From Tomitella gaofuii (GTDB lineage: Bacteria; Actinomycetota; Actinomycetes; Mycobacteriales; Mycobacteriaceae), in assembly GCF_014126825.1 (NCBI RefSeq), contig NZ_CP059900.1, positions 310,001 to 374,000 of the forward strand: DNA of 64,000 nucleotides, read 5' to 3'. Of the stretch, positions 1-9,800 are shown in pieces (positions within the stretch are counted from its first letter, which is position 1; each line of letters starts with the position of its first letter). Position numbers and translations under genes: made by a program. The notes beneath the pieces are model-generated. The model had not been told where the DNA came from. It was given only the letters and a program-made list of their open reading frames with translations, and made no database searches.

Positions 1-529
1 CGACCCCGGGAATCGGCAGCTGCCGGATGTACAGACCTGACGACGGATTCTCGCGCAGCCACCGCAACACCGCGGTCAGCGCGTCGAAGTCCTTCTCCGC
101 CAGTGACGACCAGCGGGAGGCGGTGCGGCCGAGGGTGGCCGGCAATGCGGGGGCTCCTGCCGTGACGGCGGCGAGCGCCTCGCGGCGTCGCACGATGGTC
201 CGCCACTCGCGTGCGGCCCCGGCGGCGTCCGCCACCTGCTCCGCGCCCGTGAGGGTGAGCCGCACGGGCACGGTCTGGGTGCCGTAGCTGCGCCAGCGCC
301 GCTCCTCCCAGTCGACGGTGCCGGGCCCGCGCCGCGATCGCCACGCGCGCACCCAGGCGACGGCGGCATCCGGGTCGGCGGCCACCCGTCGTTCCGTCGG
401 CGGGTGCAGGGCGATCGTCACCGGATCGTCGGCGGCGAGCGTGGGCGATGCGATCCAGCGACTCCGCCGATTCCGGTAGGAGGCCGCGGCTTTCGCGGCG
501 ACGGCGCCCGGGGCTACGGGTTCGGCCAT
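1..529 (-). CDS. jetD: Wadjet protein JetD, N-terminal part (cut by window edge)
   Basis: This is the fourth gene of the Wadjet operon. JetD is the toprim-like nuclease subunit that cleaves plasmid DNA extruded by the JetABC SMC complex. Only the first 176 codons are visible. They match the N-terminal DUF3322-type region by position and composition (for example LGRTASRWSSL and LRWLRENPSSGLYIRQLPI). The catalytic toprim domain would lie beyond base 1 and cannot be checked. The ATG shares its A with the TGA of jetC, so translation is probably coupled. Identification rests on gene order A-B-C-D plus this N-terminal match; family assignment is likely, nuclease activity is inferred. Confidence 0.85.
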   Translation of the reverse strand, partial: MAEPVAPGAVAAKAAASYRNRRSRWIASPTLAADDPVTIALHPPTERRVAADPDAAVAWVRAWRSRRGPGTVDWEERRWRSYGTQTVPVRLTLTGAEQVADAAGAAREWRTIVRRREALAAVTAGAPALPATLGRTASRWSSLAEKDFDALTAVLRWLRENPSSGLYIRQLPIPGV

Positions 530-3500
530 CAGGGCGCGTCCGAGGTTTCGATGAGCAGGTGGGACAGTTCGGTGCGGTTGCGGTCGCGGATGGCGACGGT
601 GACGACGCCGCCGATGTAGTCGTCGAGCGTCTGCAGCAGTTTGAGCGGCGTGGCCAGCACCATGTGGAATCCGAACTGGTCGAAGACGTCGAGCGCGCGC
701 CGCGTGTAGGCCGGGTCGGCGCGGTCGAAGGCCTCGTCGAGCACCACGGTGGCGTACCGCGGCAGGTCCGCGCCGTCCTCGGCGAGCTGGTATCGCAAAG
801 CCGCTGCGAGGCAGAAGAACACGAGCTTCTGCGCCTGTCCTCCTGAGAGGCCCGCGCTCGAGTCGTGGTAGTTGGCCTCCCGCCCCTCGGGATCCAGCTC
901 CACGCCGATGAAGCCGACGTGCATGCGGGTGTCGAGAACGTGGCGCTGCCAGCGCTGATCGGCCGGGTCGCCGGAGTCGAGCCGCTCGAGCAGCGCGGCC
1001 ATCGCGGCGAAACGGTTCTCCGCGGCCGCGCGGTCCTCGTCTTCGAAGGCGCCGCTGGCGATGCGGTGGAGGTCGGCGAGGAACTCGGCGGCGACGGCGG
1101 GGCGGCGGTCCTTGACGTCGATCCGCAACGTGCGGTCGGTGTCGAACGGGGAGCGGCTCAGCGACCGGTTGACGGGTTCGATGCGGGCGCGGATCTCACT
1201 GGGCGCCTTGCGGATCAGGTTTGCGAGTTCCCCGATGTTGCGGTGCGACTGCTCGCGCAGCATGTCGAAGAACGCGTCCTCGTACTCCGGCAGCCCCTCG
1301 CCGCGCAGTTGCGCGAGGACGGCGAGCGCGTCGCCGACGTAGTCGGCATCCGCGCGCAGGTCGGCCCGGCGCTCCTCCCAGGCGCCCAGGTACTCGTGGA
1401 GCACGGCGACGATCCGCTGCCCCGCGTCCATCGCCTGCTGCTGCGCCCGGCGCAGGCCGGCGTCGATCTGCTGGCCCACCCGGGCGAGGGTGCGGTCGAT
1501 GTTGTCGACCGTCACCCGGCGCACCGCCTCGTCGAAACGCCGGCGGATGCGCGCGTCGACCCGCCCGGGGACGGGCGCGGCGGCGGCATCGGCCGCCTCG
1601 GCTTCGGTGATCTTGTCGCGGACCTCGGCGATCCGGCCCTCGTGCGCCGTGCGCGCGGCCTCGGCGGTGGACCGGGCCGTGGTCGCTGCCTCGTTCACCG
1701 ATTCGGCGCGGGCGAGCTCGGCGGTGAGCGCGGAGTACTCCGAATCGGCTGTGGTGAGCGTGTGGATCCGGTCGGTGAGCTGGTCGCGATGCGCGCGGGC
1801 CCCGGCGGCGTCGATCTCCTCCCACCCGACGTCCAGGACGGTGCGGGCGGCCGACTCCCGTTCGCGCAGGCGCGCGTCGTCGGCGTCGATGACGGACAAC
1901 GACTGCTCGAGCCGCGCCAGTTCCCGCCCTGCCTCGTCGATGCGCCGCCGCAGGTCGTTGAGCTTGGCCTCGTTGTCGAAGCCCAGCACCCACCGGCTGC
2001 GGTCGTCGATCCGGTGCCGGTCGTCCTTCTCGTGCCGTTCGCCGCCGTGCCGGATCTGCCCGGACAGCGTCACCCCGCGTGCCACGTCCCGCAGTGCGGC
2101 GGCATCCTCGACGCACACGTAGTCGAATCCGCGGCTCAGGTGCGCGTGCAGCCAGTCGGCGAAGGGGCCCGGCTTGACCGCGAGCTTGCGCACCAGCGAT
2201 CCGTCCGTGGTGGGCTCGGCGGCCAGGCGCGCGCCGGTCCGGATCCTGCGGTAGACCAGCCTGGTGCCCAGGTGCGTCGCATCCACGGCGTCGGCCAGTC
2301 GCGGGTACACCTCGTCGGGCACCAGCATCGTCCGTGCGAGGCCGTGCAGCACCCGTTCGACGGGGCCCGTCCACCGGGCCTCCTCCTCTCGCACCTCCAG
2401 CAGCTCACCGACAAACGGAACGGCGTCCTCGGCGATGCCGATCGCGCCGCAGAGCCGCTCGCGTGCACGGAGTATCGCCGGATCGAGGTTGGAGCGGCGG
2501 CGGGCCAGCGTCTCACGGTCGGCCACGAGCGCGTCGCGCTCATCGCGTGCCGCGGCCCTGCGGGACTGCACGTCGAACAGCGCGTCGCGGCGCTCCTCGC
2601 GTTCCGCGTCGATGCGCTGCAGCTCGGCGCGCAGCTGGCCGGCGACGTCGGCGAAATCGTCGCCGGTCGCCGGCACCTCGGCGTCCCATACCGCCAGAGC
2701 GGCGGCGACCTTCGCGCGGCGCGCCTCCGCGCGCGCCACGCCGTCCGCGGCCGCGTCGCGCTGCGCCCGCAGCGTGGACACGCGCCCGCCGCCCGCGCCG
2801 TCGAGCCGCGAACGCACGTCCAACACCACGTCCTGGGCCCGGTCCGCATCGGCCCGCGCCGCCGCGGCGGCGGTGTCGAGCTGTGCGCTGCGCGACTGCA
2901 ACTGCTCGTGCGAGTCGCGCAGCAGAGCGAGCGTCAGCGACGCGTGCACGGCGTCGAGATGCTCACCCTCCTCGGTCAGCGCCGCGTGTTCGTCGACGGC
3001 GGCGGCCCGGTCGCGGGCCAGGGCCACCAACGGCTCCAGCGTCTCGATCTGGCGGCGCGCGTCGACCACCGTGCGGTGCGCCTCGCGCAGGTTGCGGAAC
3101 TGCTCGACCGCGTTGTCGCGCGTGGCGAACGTGCGCGGCTCGTCGAGCATGTACTCGCGGAACAGCTGGTCGAGGCTGCTCAGGCTCTTGGCCGACAGGG
3201 TGCGGTGCAACAGCCTCTGCGCTGACTCGAAGGCGATGCCGAGCCGGTTCCGGAAGGCGCGTGCGAACGGCGCGTACGAAGAGTGCACCGTCGCATGGGG
3301 GAAGGCCTTCTTTATCGCCCGGGTGTCCAGCCCGCGCAGGGCGTGCCGCTCGAACTCCGGCAGGTCGGCGTCGCCGTCGACGAGCAGGTGCAGCTGCTTG
3401 ACGTCGCCGTACGACGATCTGCCGCGTCCCACGTGCATGAGCTTGACCAGCGTGGCGGTGCCGCCGGCGGCTTTGGTGGAGGTCGTGACGGCGTCGCGCG

Positions 3501-3933
3501 GTGCGGTATCGACGCCGGTCGCGTACGTGAGCGCGATGGCGCTCCAGGTGGCGCCGGGACGCAAGTACGACGAGGTGAGGGCATCGCTGTCGGCGTCGGC
3601 CTCGCGCCGCCACGCGCCGCGCATGTAGGTGATGAGGCTGCGCCCGGACTGCCGCGACGACTCCTGCGCGGCCGCGTTGAACCGCACAGCCGAAGCAGGC
3701 ATGAGCACCGCCGACACCGCGTCGATGAGGGTCGACTTGCCGGAACCGGAGGGGCCCGTGATGAGCAGACCGCGGCGCGGCACGGCGATGTCGTGATGGC
3801 CGTCGAGCGTGCCCCAGTTGACCACCTGGATCCGCGAGAGCCGGTATTGGCCGGGGTGGAGCGTCCCCGGGGATCCCTCCGAGAGGGCCGGGGACGCGAC
3901 GCCGTCCAGCTCGAGCTCGCCCTGCACGGTCAC
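529..3933 (-). CDS. jetC: Wadjet ATPase JetC (MksB/MukB-like SMC)
   Basis: An SMC-like ATPase of 1134 residues, the motor of the Wadjet anti-plasmid complex. The Walker A motif GPSGSGKST lies at about residues 60-68. The ABC signature LSGGQAQK is near residue 1029 and Walker B (ATVVLDEAFDRADP) near 1060. Between them run long Ala/Arg/Glu-rich stretches typical of two coiled-coil arms, with a hinge-like globular part around 480-650. The gene starts with GTG and overlaps jetB by 4 nt (GTGA). The head domains and the neighbours jetA, jetB and jetD separate it from a chromosomal Smc or a RecN/SbcC protein. Known family role: loop extrusion on circular plasmids that activates JetD cleavage. Confidence 0.93.
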   Translation of the reverse strand: MTVQGELELDGVASPALSEGSPGTLHPGQYRLSRIQVVNWGTLDGHHDIAVPRRGLLITGPSGSGKSTLIDAVSAVLMPASAVRFNAAAQESSRQSGRSLITYMRGAWRREADADSDALTSSYLRPGATWSAIALTYATGVDTAPRDAVTTSTKAAGGTATLVKLMHVGRGRSSYGDVKQLHLLVDGDADLPEFERHALRGLDTRAIKKAFPHATVHSSYAPFARAFRNRLGIAFESAQRLLHRTLSAKSLSSLDQLFREYMLDEPRTFATRDNAVEQFRNLREAHRTVVDARRQIETLEPLVALARDRAAAVDEHAALTEEGEHLDAVHASLTLALLRDSHEQLQSRSAQLDTAAAAARADADRAQDVVLDVRSRLDGAGGGRVSTLRAQRDAAADGVARAEARRAKVAAALAVWDAEVPATGDDFADVAGQLRAELQRIDAEREERRDALFDVQSRRAAARDERDALVADRETLARRRSNLDPAILRARERLCGAIGIAEDAVPFVGELLEVREEEARWTGPVERVLHGLARTMLVPDEVYPRLADAVDATHLGTRLVYRRIRTGARLAAEPTTDGSLVRKLAVKPGPFADWLHAHLSRGFDYVCVEDAAALRDVARGVTLSGQIRHGGERHEKDDRHRIDDRSRWVLGFDNEAKLNDLRRRIDEAGRELARLEQSLSVIDADDARLRERESAARTVLDVGWEEIDAAGARAHRDQLTDRIHTLTTADSEYSALTAELARAESVNEAATTARSTAEAARTAHEGRIAEVRDKITEAEAADAAAAPVPGRVDARIRRRFDEAVRRVTVDNIDRTLARVGQQIDAGLRRAQQQAMDAGQRIVAVLHEYLGAWEERRADLRADADYVGDALAVLAQLRGEGLPEYEDAFFDMLREQSHRNIGELANLIRKAPSEIRARIEPVNRSLSRSPFDTDRTLRIDVKDRRPAVAAEFLADLHRIASGAFEDEDRAAAENRFAAMAALLERLDSGDPADQRWQRHVLDTRMHVGFIGVELDPEGREANYHDSSAGLSGGQAQKLVFFCLAAALRYQLAEDGADLPRYATVVLDEAFDRADPAYTRRALDVFDQFGFHMVLATPLKLLQTLDDYIGGVVTVAIRDRNRTELSHLLIETSDAP

Positions 3934-4661
3934 TGCGGCACCTCCTCGCCGGTCGGTTCCGCATCCGACCGTCCGTCCCCGTCCCCGCCTGCCCCGGCCT
4001 TGTCGCCGGTGCCCCCGTCGGCGAGCCGCGCCATCTCCGCGCGCACCACCGCGACCTGCTCGGCGTCGAACAACTGCGCCAGCACGGGGGAGACCTCCAT
4101 CCGGCCCTCAGTGGAGGTGGTCGCCAGCAGCGACTTGTCCTTGAGCTTGTTCCACGAGGCGCCGACCCGCTTGCGGAACCCGGCCGCGTCGGTGCTCGCC
4201 GCCTGCCGGTACATGTCCAGCTGCTCGACCATCTCGTCGAAGTCCACCACCACCCGTTCACCGGACTGGGCGCGGAGCAGACGCTGGCGCAGCGCCAGGA
4301 CCATCACCGTGTCCATGAAGGTGAGCGGCGACGTGCGCAGGACGGCGGGGGCGTCCACCTCGCCGGTGTCGGCGTGCCGGGTGAACGCCAGTTGCGCGTC
4401 CTCGTCGACGATGAGGTCGAGGAACACGTCGGCCAGGCGTGACCGCAGCAGCTGCTCGTCGCGCAGCACCGTCCGCCACACCGACGGGTGTTTCGCGGCG
4501 GTGATGAGCGGGCCCTTGAGCAACTGGACGAGCGCGCGCCGGGCGTCCAGTTCCAGCGTGCCGCGGTCGCCCGGATAGCGCGGCGTCGCGCCGGGGTCCC
4601 CGTCGCCGGATGCGGTGGCGTCGGCTACGGACTCGGCATGCTCTGTGTCGGGAAGGCTCAC
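3930..4661 (-). CDS. jetB: Wadjet protein JetB (DUF4194, kleisin-associated subunit)
   Basis: A 243-residue DUF4194-type protein, the MksE/MukE-like subunit (KITE) of the Wadjet complex that bridges JetA (kleisin) and JetC. The N-terminus is acidic and low-complexity. The core (about residues 35-205) holds the winged-helix-like region with LVQLLKGPLITAAKHPSVW and MVLALRQRLLRAQSGE. The C-terminal 35 residues are again disordered and acidic. The start is GTG, six bases after the jetA stop, and the end overlaps jetC by 4 nt. The strict A-B-C-D order with overlaps implies a single transcript from upstream of jetA. Confidence 0.9.
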   Translation of the reverse strand: MSLPDTEHAESVADATASGDGDPGATPRYPGDRGTLELDARRALVQLLKGPLITAAKHPSVWRTVLRDEQLLRSRLADVFLDLIVDEDAQLAFTRHADTGEVDAPAVLRTSPLTFMDTVMVLALRQRLLRAQSGERVVVDFDEMVEQLDMYRQAASTDAAGFRKRVGASWNKLKDKSLLATTSTEGRMEVSPVLAQLFDAEQVAVVRAEMARLADGGTGDKAGAGGDGDGRSDAEPTGEEVPQ

Positions 4662-4667
4662 GGGCGG

Positions 4668-6131
4668 TCACGTCCAGTCTTCGTCGGGGGTGAACACGCG
4701 GCGCTGCACCGTCGCCGCCCGGTGCGTGCCGGACGACGACGTCCATGTGACGGTGTCCTCGCCGGGGACGGGGTGCCCGTGGTCGAAGGCGAGGACCAGC
4801 AGGCCGACGACGCTGGCCAGGCCCTGCGTGGCGGGGCGGTCCGCGAGCACCTCGGCGACGGTGGCACGCCCGCGGGCGGCGAGCACTGTCCGCACGTTGC
4901 CGGACAGTTCGTCGAAGTCGATCTCGGACTCACGCACCAGCTGCCGCAGCGCGGCGAGGTCGGCGGTGCCCGGGGCATGTGTTTCGATGCGCCCGGCGAC
5001 CCGGTCGTCGCCCGGGTTGTGCAGCCGCAGGGCCGACACCGAATCGATGGTCATCCCCACCTGCACCAGCTCCAGCTCCAGCTGGTGGAACGGTTTGACG
5101 TGCCCGGCCGCCCGCAGCGCTGCGCGCTGCGCGGCGCGCAGCTCGTGCTGCATGCGGCGGTGCTCCTCGTAGTGGCGCGACTGCACGAAGTGCCGCAGAG
5201 ACCGCGCCAGCGACGTCATCACCCGGTGCACCTCGGCGCCGGACTCCTCCATCTCGGTGAGCAGCCTGCGGAAACGCGACCGTTGACGTGCGGAGAGCCC
5301 GCGCGCGAACTGGCGATCCAGGATGGTGTCGATCCACTCGTCGATCCGCGCCGACCGTTCGGGGTCGATGATCATGTCGTAGAAGCCGCTGAAGCTGCGG
5401 CCCGCGTCGGATCGGCCGATCACGTCCACCCCGCGGAACACCTCGCCCAGCGTGTCGGCGCGGTCCTCGGTGTCCTCGAGGATGCGGGCACGCAAGTCCC
5501 GGTTGAGCCGCTCGAGCTCTGCGCGCACCCGGGCGAAATCGCCGGGCACCTCGGAGGCGAGGGCGAGGATCTCCGCGACCCGCTCCGCGGCCCGGTCGCC
5601 GTCGAGTACCGGATAGTCGCCGGACTCGACGGCGGCGATCTGCCGGTCGATCTCGGCGCGCTCGGCGTGCAGCGCCCGCAGGCGGGTCTCCGCGCGGGGG
5701 TCGGAGTCGCGGGCCAGCGCCTGGAGCTGCGCGGACAGGGTGGTCAGCCGCGACTCCGTGACGGTGCTGGTGGACGACTCGAGCCCCGTCACATAGGAGA
5801 TGGCGGCGAGCAGCCCCTCCGACGGCTCCACCGTCTCCTCGCGCGCCGCGGAGCTGGCCCTGCGCACCAGGTAGCCGGAGCGGATCCAGTCGGTGCAATA
5901 GGCCTGGCCGCTGCGGGGCAGGTCGAAACCCTCGTCGCGCAGCGCCTGCAGGTCGGCGTCGACCAGGCCGAACAGCTCGGGGGCGGCCATCCTGCGGGTT
6001 CCGGAACCGGAACTGAAATGCCGCGAGAGCATGGCGACGACGGCGGGGCCGGAATCGGCGCGCAGCAGCGTCCAGGCCGGGTCTGCGCGCGAGAGCCGCT
6101 GCAGCCGGTGCAGGTCTGCGACGACGGACAC
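4668..6131 (-). CDS. jetA: Wadjet protein JetA (DUF3375, kleisin-like)
   Basis: A 487-residue DUF3375 protein, the MksF/MukF-like kleisin of the Wadjet defence complex. The family opening is visible at LLRADSGPAVVAMLSRHF, where a winged-helix domain begins; the middle is helical and the C-terminal part contains GRATVAEVLADRPATQGLASVVGLL. I place the start at the GTG at 6131: it has a GGAAGGGG ribosome site about 9-10 bases upstream and gives the usual family length. An upstream in-frame ATG would add an Arg/Tyr-rich leader that includes the repeated TCGATA motif and is unlikely to be coding. First gene of the operon. Confidence 0.9.
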   Translation of the reverse strand: MSVVADLHRLQRLSRADPAWTLLRADSGPAVVAMLSRHFSSGSGTRRMAAPELFGLVDADLQALRDEGFDLPRSGQAYCTDWIRSGYLVRRASSAAREETVEPSEGLLAAISYVTGLESSTSTVTESRLTTLSAQLQALARDSDPRAETRLRALHAERAEIDRQIAAVESGDYPVLDGDRAAERVAEILALASEVPGDFARVRAELERLNRDLRARILEDTEDRADTLGEVFRGVDVIGRSDAGRSFSGFYDMIIDPERSARIDEWIDTILDRQFARGLSARQRSRFRRLLTEMEESGAEVHRVMTSLARSLRHFVQSRHYEEHRRMQHELRAAQRAALRAAGHVKPFHQLELELVQVGMTIDSVSALRLHNPGDDRVAGRIETHAPGTADLAALRQLVRESEIDFDELSGNVRTVLAARGRATVAEVLADRPATQGLASVVGLLVLAFDHGHPVPGEDTVTWTSSSGTHRAATVQRRVFTPDEDWT

Positions 6132-6167
6132 AGCGGCGGATCCCCTTCCGTCGACCCCGGAGACGAA

Positions 6168-6203
6168 TCGATAGGCGAAGCGTCGATATACGACGAGTCG
6201 ATA
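6168..6203. promoter_or_regulatory. three TCGATA repeats with exact 15-bp period upstream of jetA
   Basis: TCGATA occurs at 6168-6173, 6183-6188 and 6198-6203, so the copies start exactly 15 bp apart. They lie 37 bp upstream of the proposed jetA start, between jetA and the divergent DUF2752 gene. The spacing and position suggest a regulator binding array for the Wadjet operon. The motif is short, so a chance origin is not excluded. Confidence 0.4.
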
Positions 6204-6312
6204 CGCCATGGTACCGACGGCGACGACGTCCCACCTGCGGCGTGCCGGGAGCCGCCCGGCCGGGGATACTGGTGTGCGGCGGTGCGACGGCGAGCAAGGA
6301 TCGGAGCGACGG

Positions 6313-6780
6313 GTGACCGGGACGGCGAGCACACGCCCGGATCAGGCGGCAGGAGATCCGCCCGTCCGGGGCGGGGCGCTGCGCCGCCTGGCTGCGCCGC
6401 TGGCGGTGGCCGCGGGGGGCGCTGCGGCGTGCGCATTCGTCTGGGCGGCCGATCCGACCACCCCGGGCGGCGCCGTCCCGGTGTGCCCCAGCAAGCATTT
6501 CCTCGGTGTGATCTGTCCCGGATGCGGGAGCGCGCGGATGATCTACTCGCTGCTGCACCTCGACGTCGCGTCGGCGCTGCGGTACAACGCGGTCGCGCTG
6601 GTCGTGCTCGCCCTCCTGGTCTGCTTTCTCGCGCGGTGGACGTGGCGCCGCGCGCGCGGGATCGACGGTCCGGTCATGCGGCTGGGCGCCGGCCCGGCGT
6701 GGTGCAGCGCGGCGGTGGTGATCGCCTGGCTGGTGGTGCGCAACATCCCCGTCGCACCGTTCACCGCGCTGCGGGTGTGA
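6313..6780 (+). CDS. DUF2752 membrane protein
   Basis: A 155-residue membrane protein of the DUF2752 family. The diagnostic segment is CPSKHFLGVICPGCGSARM, with the paired CP...CPGCG...R motif, followed by LLHLDVASALRYNA. Three hydrophobic segments are visible (about residues 20-40, 88-105, 128-145). The start is taken as GTG at 6313, with GGAG six bases upstream; longer frames begin in the intergenic region shared with jetA. The biochemical role of DUF2752 is unknown. The gene sits 63 bp upstream of the arabinosyltransferase on the same strand and may be partly co-transcribed with it. Confidence 0.8.
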   Translation: MTGTASTRPDQAAGDPPVRGGALRRLAAPLAVAAGGAAACAFVWAADPTTPGGAVPVCPSKHFLGVICPGCGSARMIYSLLHLDVASALRYNAVALVVLALLVCFLARWTWRRARGIDGPVMRLGAGPAWCSAAVVIAWLVVRNIPVAPFTALRV

Positions 6781-6831
6781 GACGCGGCGACACTCGCGCG
6801 GCCGCCGGCCGCCCCCGTCGGCCCGTCTGGG

Positions 6832-6837
6832 TAGGTT
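6832..6837 (+). promoter_or_regulatory. -10 box for a leaderless emb transcript
   Basis: TAGGTT ends 6 bases before the GTG start of the arabinosyltransferase, and no Shine-Dalgarno sequence precedes that GTG. In actinobacteria this spacing is typical of transcripts that begin at the start codon. Inferred from spacing only. Confidence 0.4.
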
Positions 6838-6843
6838 TGCACC

Positions 6844-9800
6844 GTGCCGACCACCGATCCAGGAGCAGCAGCGCAGCCTGCGCCGTCGCCCCGGCATCGC
6901 GGCCGCTCCGCCGTCGGTGCGCGGGCGATCGCCGTAGTCGCAGGTCTCGTCGGACTGCTGCTGGCGCTGGCGGTGCCGTTCCTGCCGGTCACGCAGACCA
7001 CGGCGCACCTGTCCTGGCCGCAGGGAGGCACCGTCGCGCCGGTGACGGCCCCGCTGGTCACCTACGCGCCGACGGACCTGCGGGCGACGGTGCCGTGCTC
7101 GGCGGTGGCGGATCTGGCGGCGCACCCGTCGGACGCGCCGGGAGGCGGGCGCACGGTCCTGTCCACAGCGCCCGCAGGCTCCCTCGGCGCCGCGCAGCGC
7201 GCCCTTCTCATCACCACCGGATACGGCGAGGTCACCGTCCGTACGGCGGGGGAGGTCCTCGCGAGCGTGCCACTGGCCTCGGTGGCCGGCGGCGGATGCG
7301 ACACGATCACGGTGACGGCCACCGCCGCGGAGACCACAGTGCGCGTCGCCGGGCCCGACGGCGCCGCACCGGCCGCGATGGTGACCGACCACGACGCGCG
7401 TCCGCAGGTGGTGGGAGTGTTCACCGACCTCACCGGTCCGGCGCCGGACGGCCTGTCGGTGGAGGCGACGGTGGACACCCGCTACATGGTGTCGCCGACG
7501 CTGCTCAAGTGGCTGGCGATGGGCCTGGCGGCGGCGCTCACCGCGGTCTCGTTGGCGGCGCTCGCCCGCATCGACGCGGCCGCGCGGGGCGGGGGCCGGG
7601 CGCGGTGGCGTGCACTGCGGTGGTGCGGGGTGCGCGGTCCGCCCGGCCTGCGGCGGACGGGTCGTCGGGTGCGGCTGTTCCCGCGGCGGTGGCGGCGCAT
7701 CGGCGCGGCGGACGTCACCGTGGTGGCGGTGCTGCTGATCTGGCACATCATCGGCGCCAACACCTCGGACGACGGCTACGAGCTGGCGATGGCCCGCGCG
7801 GCCGAGCACGCCGGCTACATGCCCAACTACTTCCGCTGGTTCGGGGCGCCGGAGGCGCCGTTCGGCTACCCGTACTACGTCTTCACCCTCCTCGACCAGA
7901 TCAGCCCGGCGTCGGTGGTGCTGCGCCTGCCCGCGCTGGCGGCGGCGCTGCTGTCCTGGCTGCTGATCTCGCGCGAGCTCATCCCGCGGTTCGGCCGGGC
8001 GGCGCGCCACGACACGGCGGCGCTGTGGACGGCGGCGCTGGTGCTGCTCGCCTTCTGGCTGCCCTACAACAACGGCCTGCGCCCCGAGCCGTATATCGCT
8101 GCGGGCATCCTCGTCACCTGGGTGTGCGTGGAACGCGCCGTGGCCACGGGCAGGTTGATGCCCGCGGGGCTCGGGCTGGCGGTGGCCGTTCTGACGCTCA
8201 CGGGCGGACCGACGGGCACCATCTGCGCGGCCCCGTTCCTGGCGGCCGGGCGGCCGCTGCTGCGGCTCATCCGGAGTCGGGGCAGGCGCTTCGGCTATGC
8301 GCCCACGCTCGCGCCGCTCGCCGCCGCGGCCTCGGTGGTGCTGGTGGTGGCGTTCAGCCGGGCCAGCATGGGCCCGCTGGTGATGGCGACGCGGATGAAA
8401 CCGGTCGTGGGACCGTCGGAGCCCTGGTACTTGGAATACCAGCGGTACATCCACCTGCTGCTCCAGGGCGGCCCCGACGGCTCCATCGCACGGCGGTTCG
8501 CGGTGCTGGTGATGCTGCTGTGCCTGGTCGTGTGCGCGGTCCTGCTGGTGCGCCGCCGGGCAGGTCTGGTGGGGCGTGCGGGGAAGGCCGCGCAGGCGGG
8601 CGGATCGCCGCGCGGGCGCATCGTGGGCCTCGCCGCCGGTCCGGCGCTGCGCGCGGTCGTCGTCGTCGCGTTGGGGATCGCGCTGATGACCTTCAACCCC
8701 ACCAAGTGGACGCACCACTTCGGCGTGTTCGCGGGGGTCGCCGCGGTGCTCGCCGCGCTCACCGTGGTGGCGTTGCGCGGGGCGCTGCGCGAAACGGGCC
8801 GGCCGCGCAGCCGTGCGCGCACGCTGTTCTCGGCGGGCCTCCTGCTGATCCTCGCCGTCACCTTCACCTCCACCAACAGCTGGTGGTACGTCTCCAACTA
8901 CGGGGTGCCCAACGGGCTGTGGGTGACCATCGCCGGATGGGTGCTGGCGCTCGTGTGCTTCGTCAACGCCGTCGTCCGCCTGGTCCGGGTGTGGCGGTGG
9001 AGCGACGGACCCGCGCCGGAGGAGTCCGCCGCACACGACCGGCCCGCCGGGCGTATCCCTCGCCTCGTGCCCGCCGGTCTGCGCAGGCGGCTCGAAGCGC
9101 TGCCGTCGTACGCCCCGCTGCCGATCGCCGCTGCGGGCGTCGTCGCCTTCACCGTGGTGTCGTTCGTCGTGGCGATCGCCGCCCAGTACCCGTCGTACTC
9201 GGTGGGGCTGGGGAACCTGCGCGCGCTGGCGGGCAAGCCGTGCAACCTGTCCGAGTCGGTGCTGGTGGAGCGTGATCCGAACGCCGACATGCTCGCGCCG
9301 GTCGCGCCCGTGGAGAATCCGCTGGGTGCAGTGGAGTCGAGCGGGTTCACCCCCAACGGGATCCCCGCGGACGTGACCTACCGGCACGACAACCTCAATG
9401 GCCTCGTCGGACACGCCCAGGTGGCGCCGGCCGTCAACCCACCGGGCACGGGCGGCGGCGTGCTCGACGAGCCCGGCGTCAACGGCTCGCTGGCGGCCCT
9501 GCCGTTCGGGCTCGACCCGGCCACCACCCCCGTGCTCGGCAGCTACAACCCGGGCGACCCGGAGGCGGTCGCCGACGCCACCTCCACTTGGTACGCCCTG
9601 CCGCCGCGCAGCGACGACCGGCCGGTGCTGACGCTCGCCGCCGCCGGCGAGGTGAAGCGCGAGAACCTGGGGGTGGAGTTCGGCCGCCGCATCGCCGGGG
9701 GATCCGGCGGAGCCGCCGGGGCCGCGGAATACGAGGTGCTGGGCGACCACGAGCTGTACGACATCGGGCCGGCGCCGTCGTGGCGCGACATGCGGGTGCC

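Noticed and set aside
865-3225. A long open frame antisense to jetC
   Set aside because: High GC opens many long frames; this one lies opposite intact SMC motifs, is compositionally odd and has no recognisable domain.
4488-9275. Very long (about 1600 codons) open frame on the plus strand across jetA, jetB and emb
   Set aside because: It is Arg/Gly/His-rich shadow sequence running antisense or out of frame to well-supported genes.
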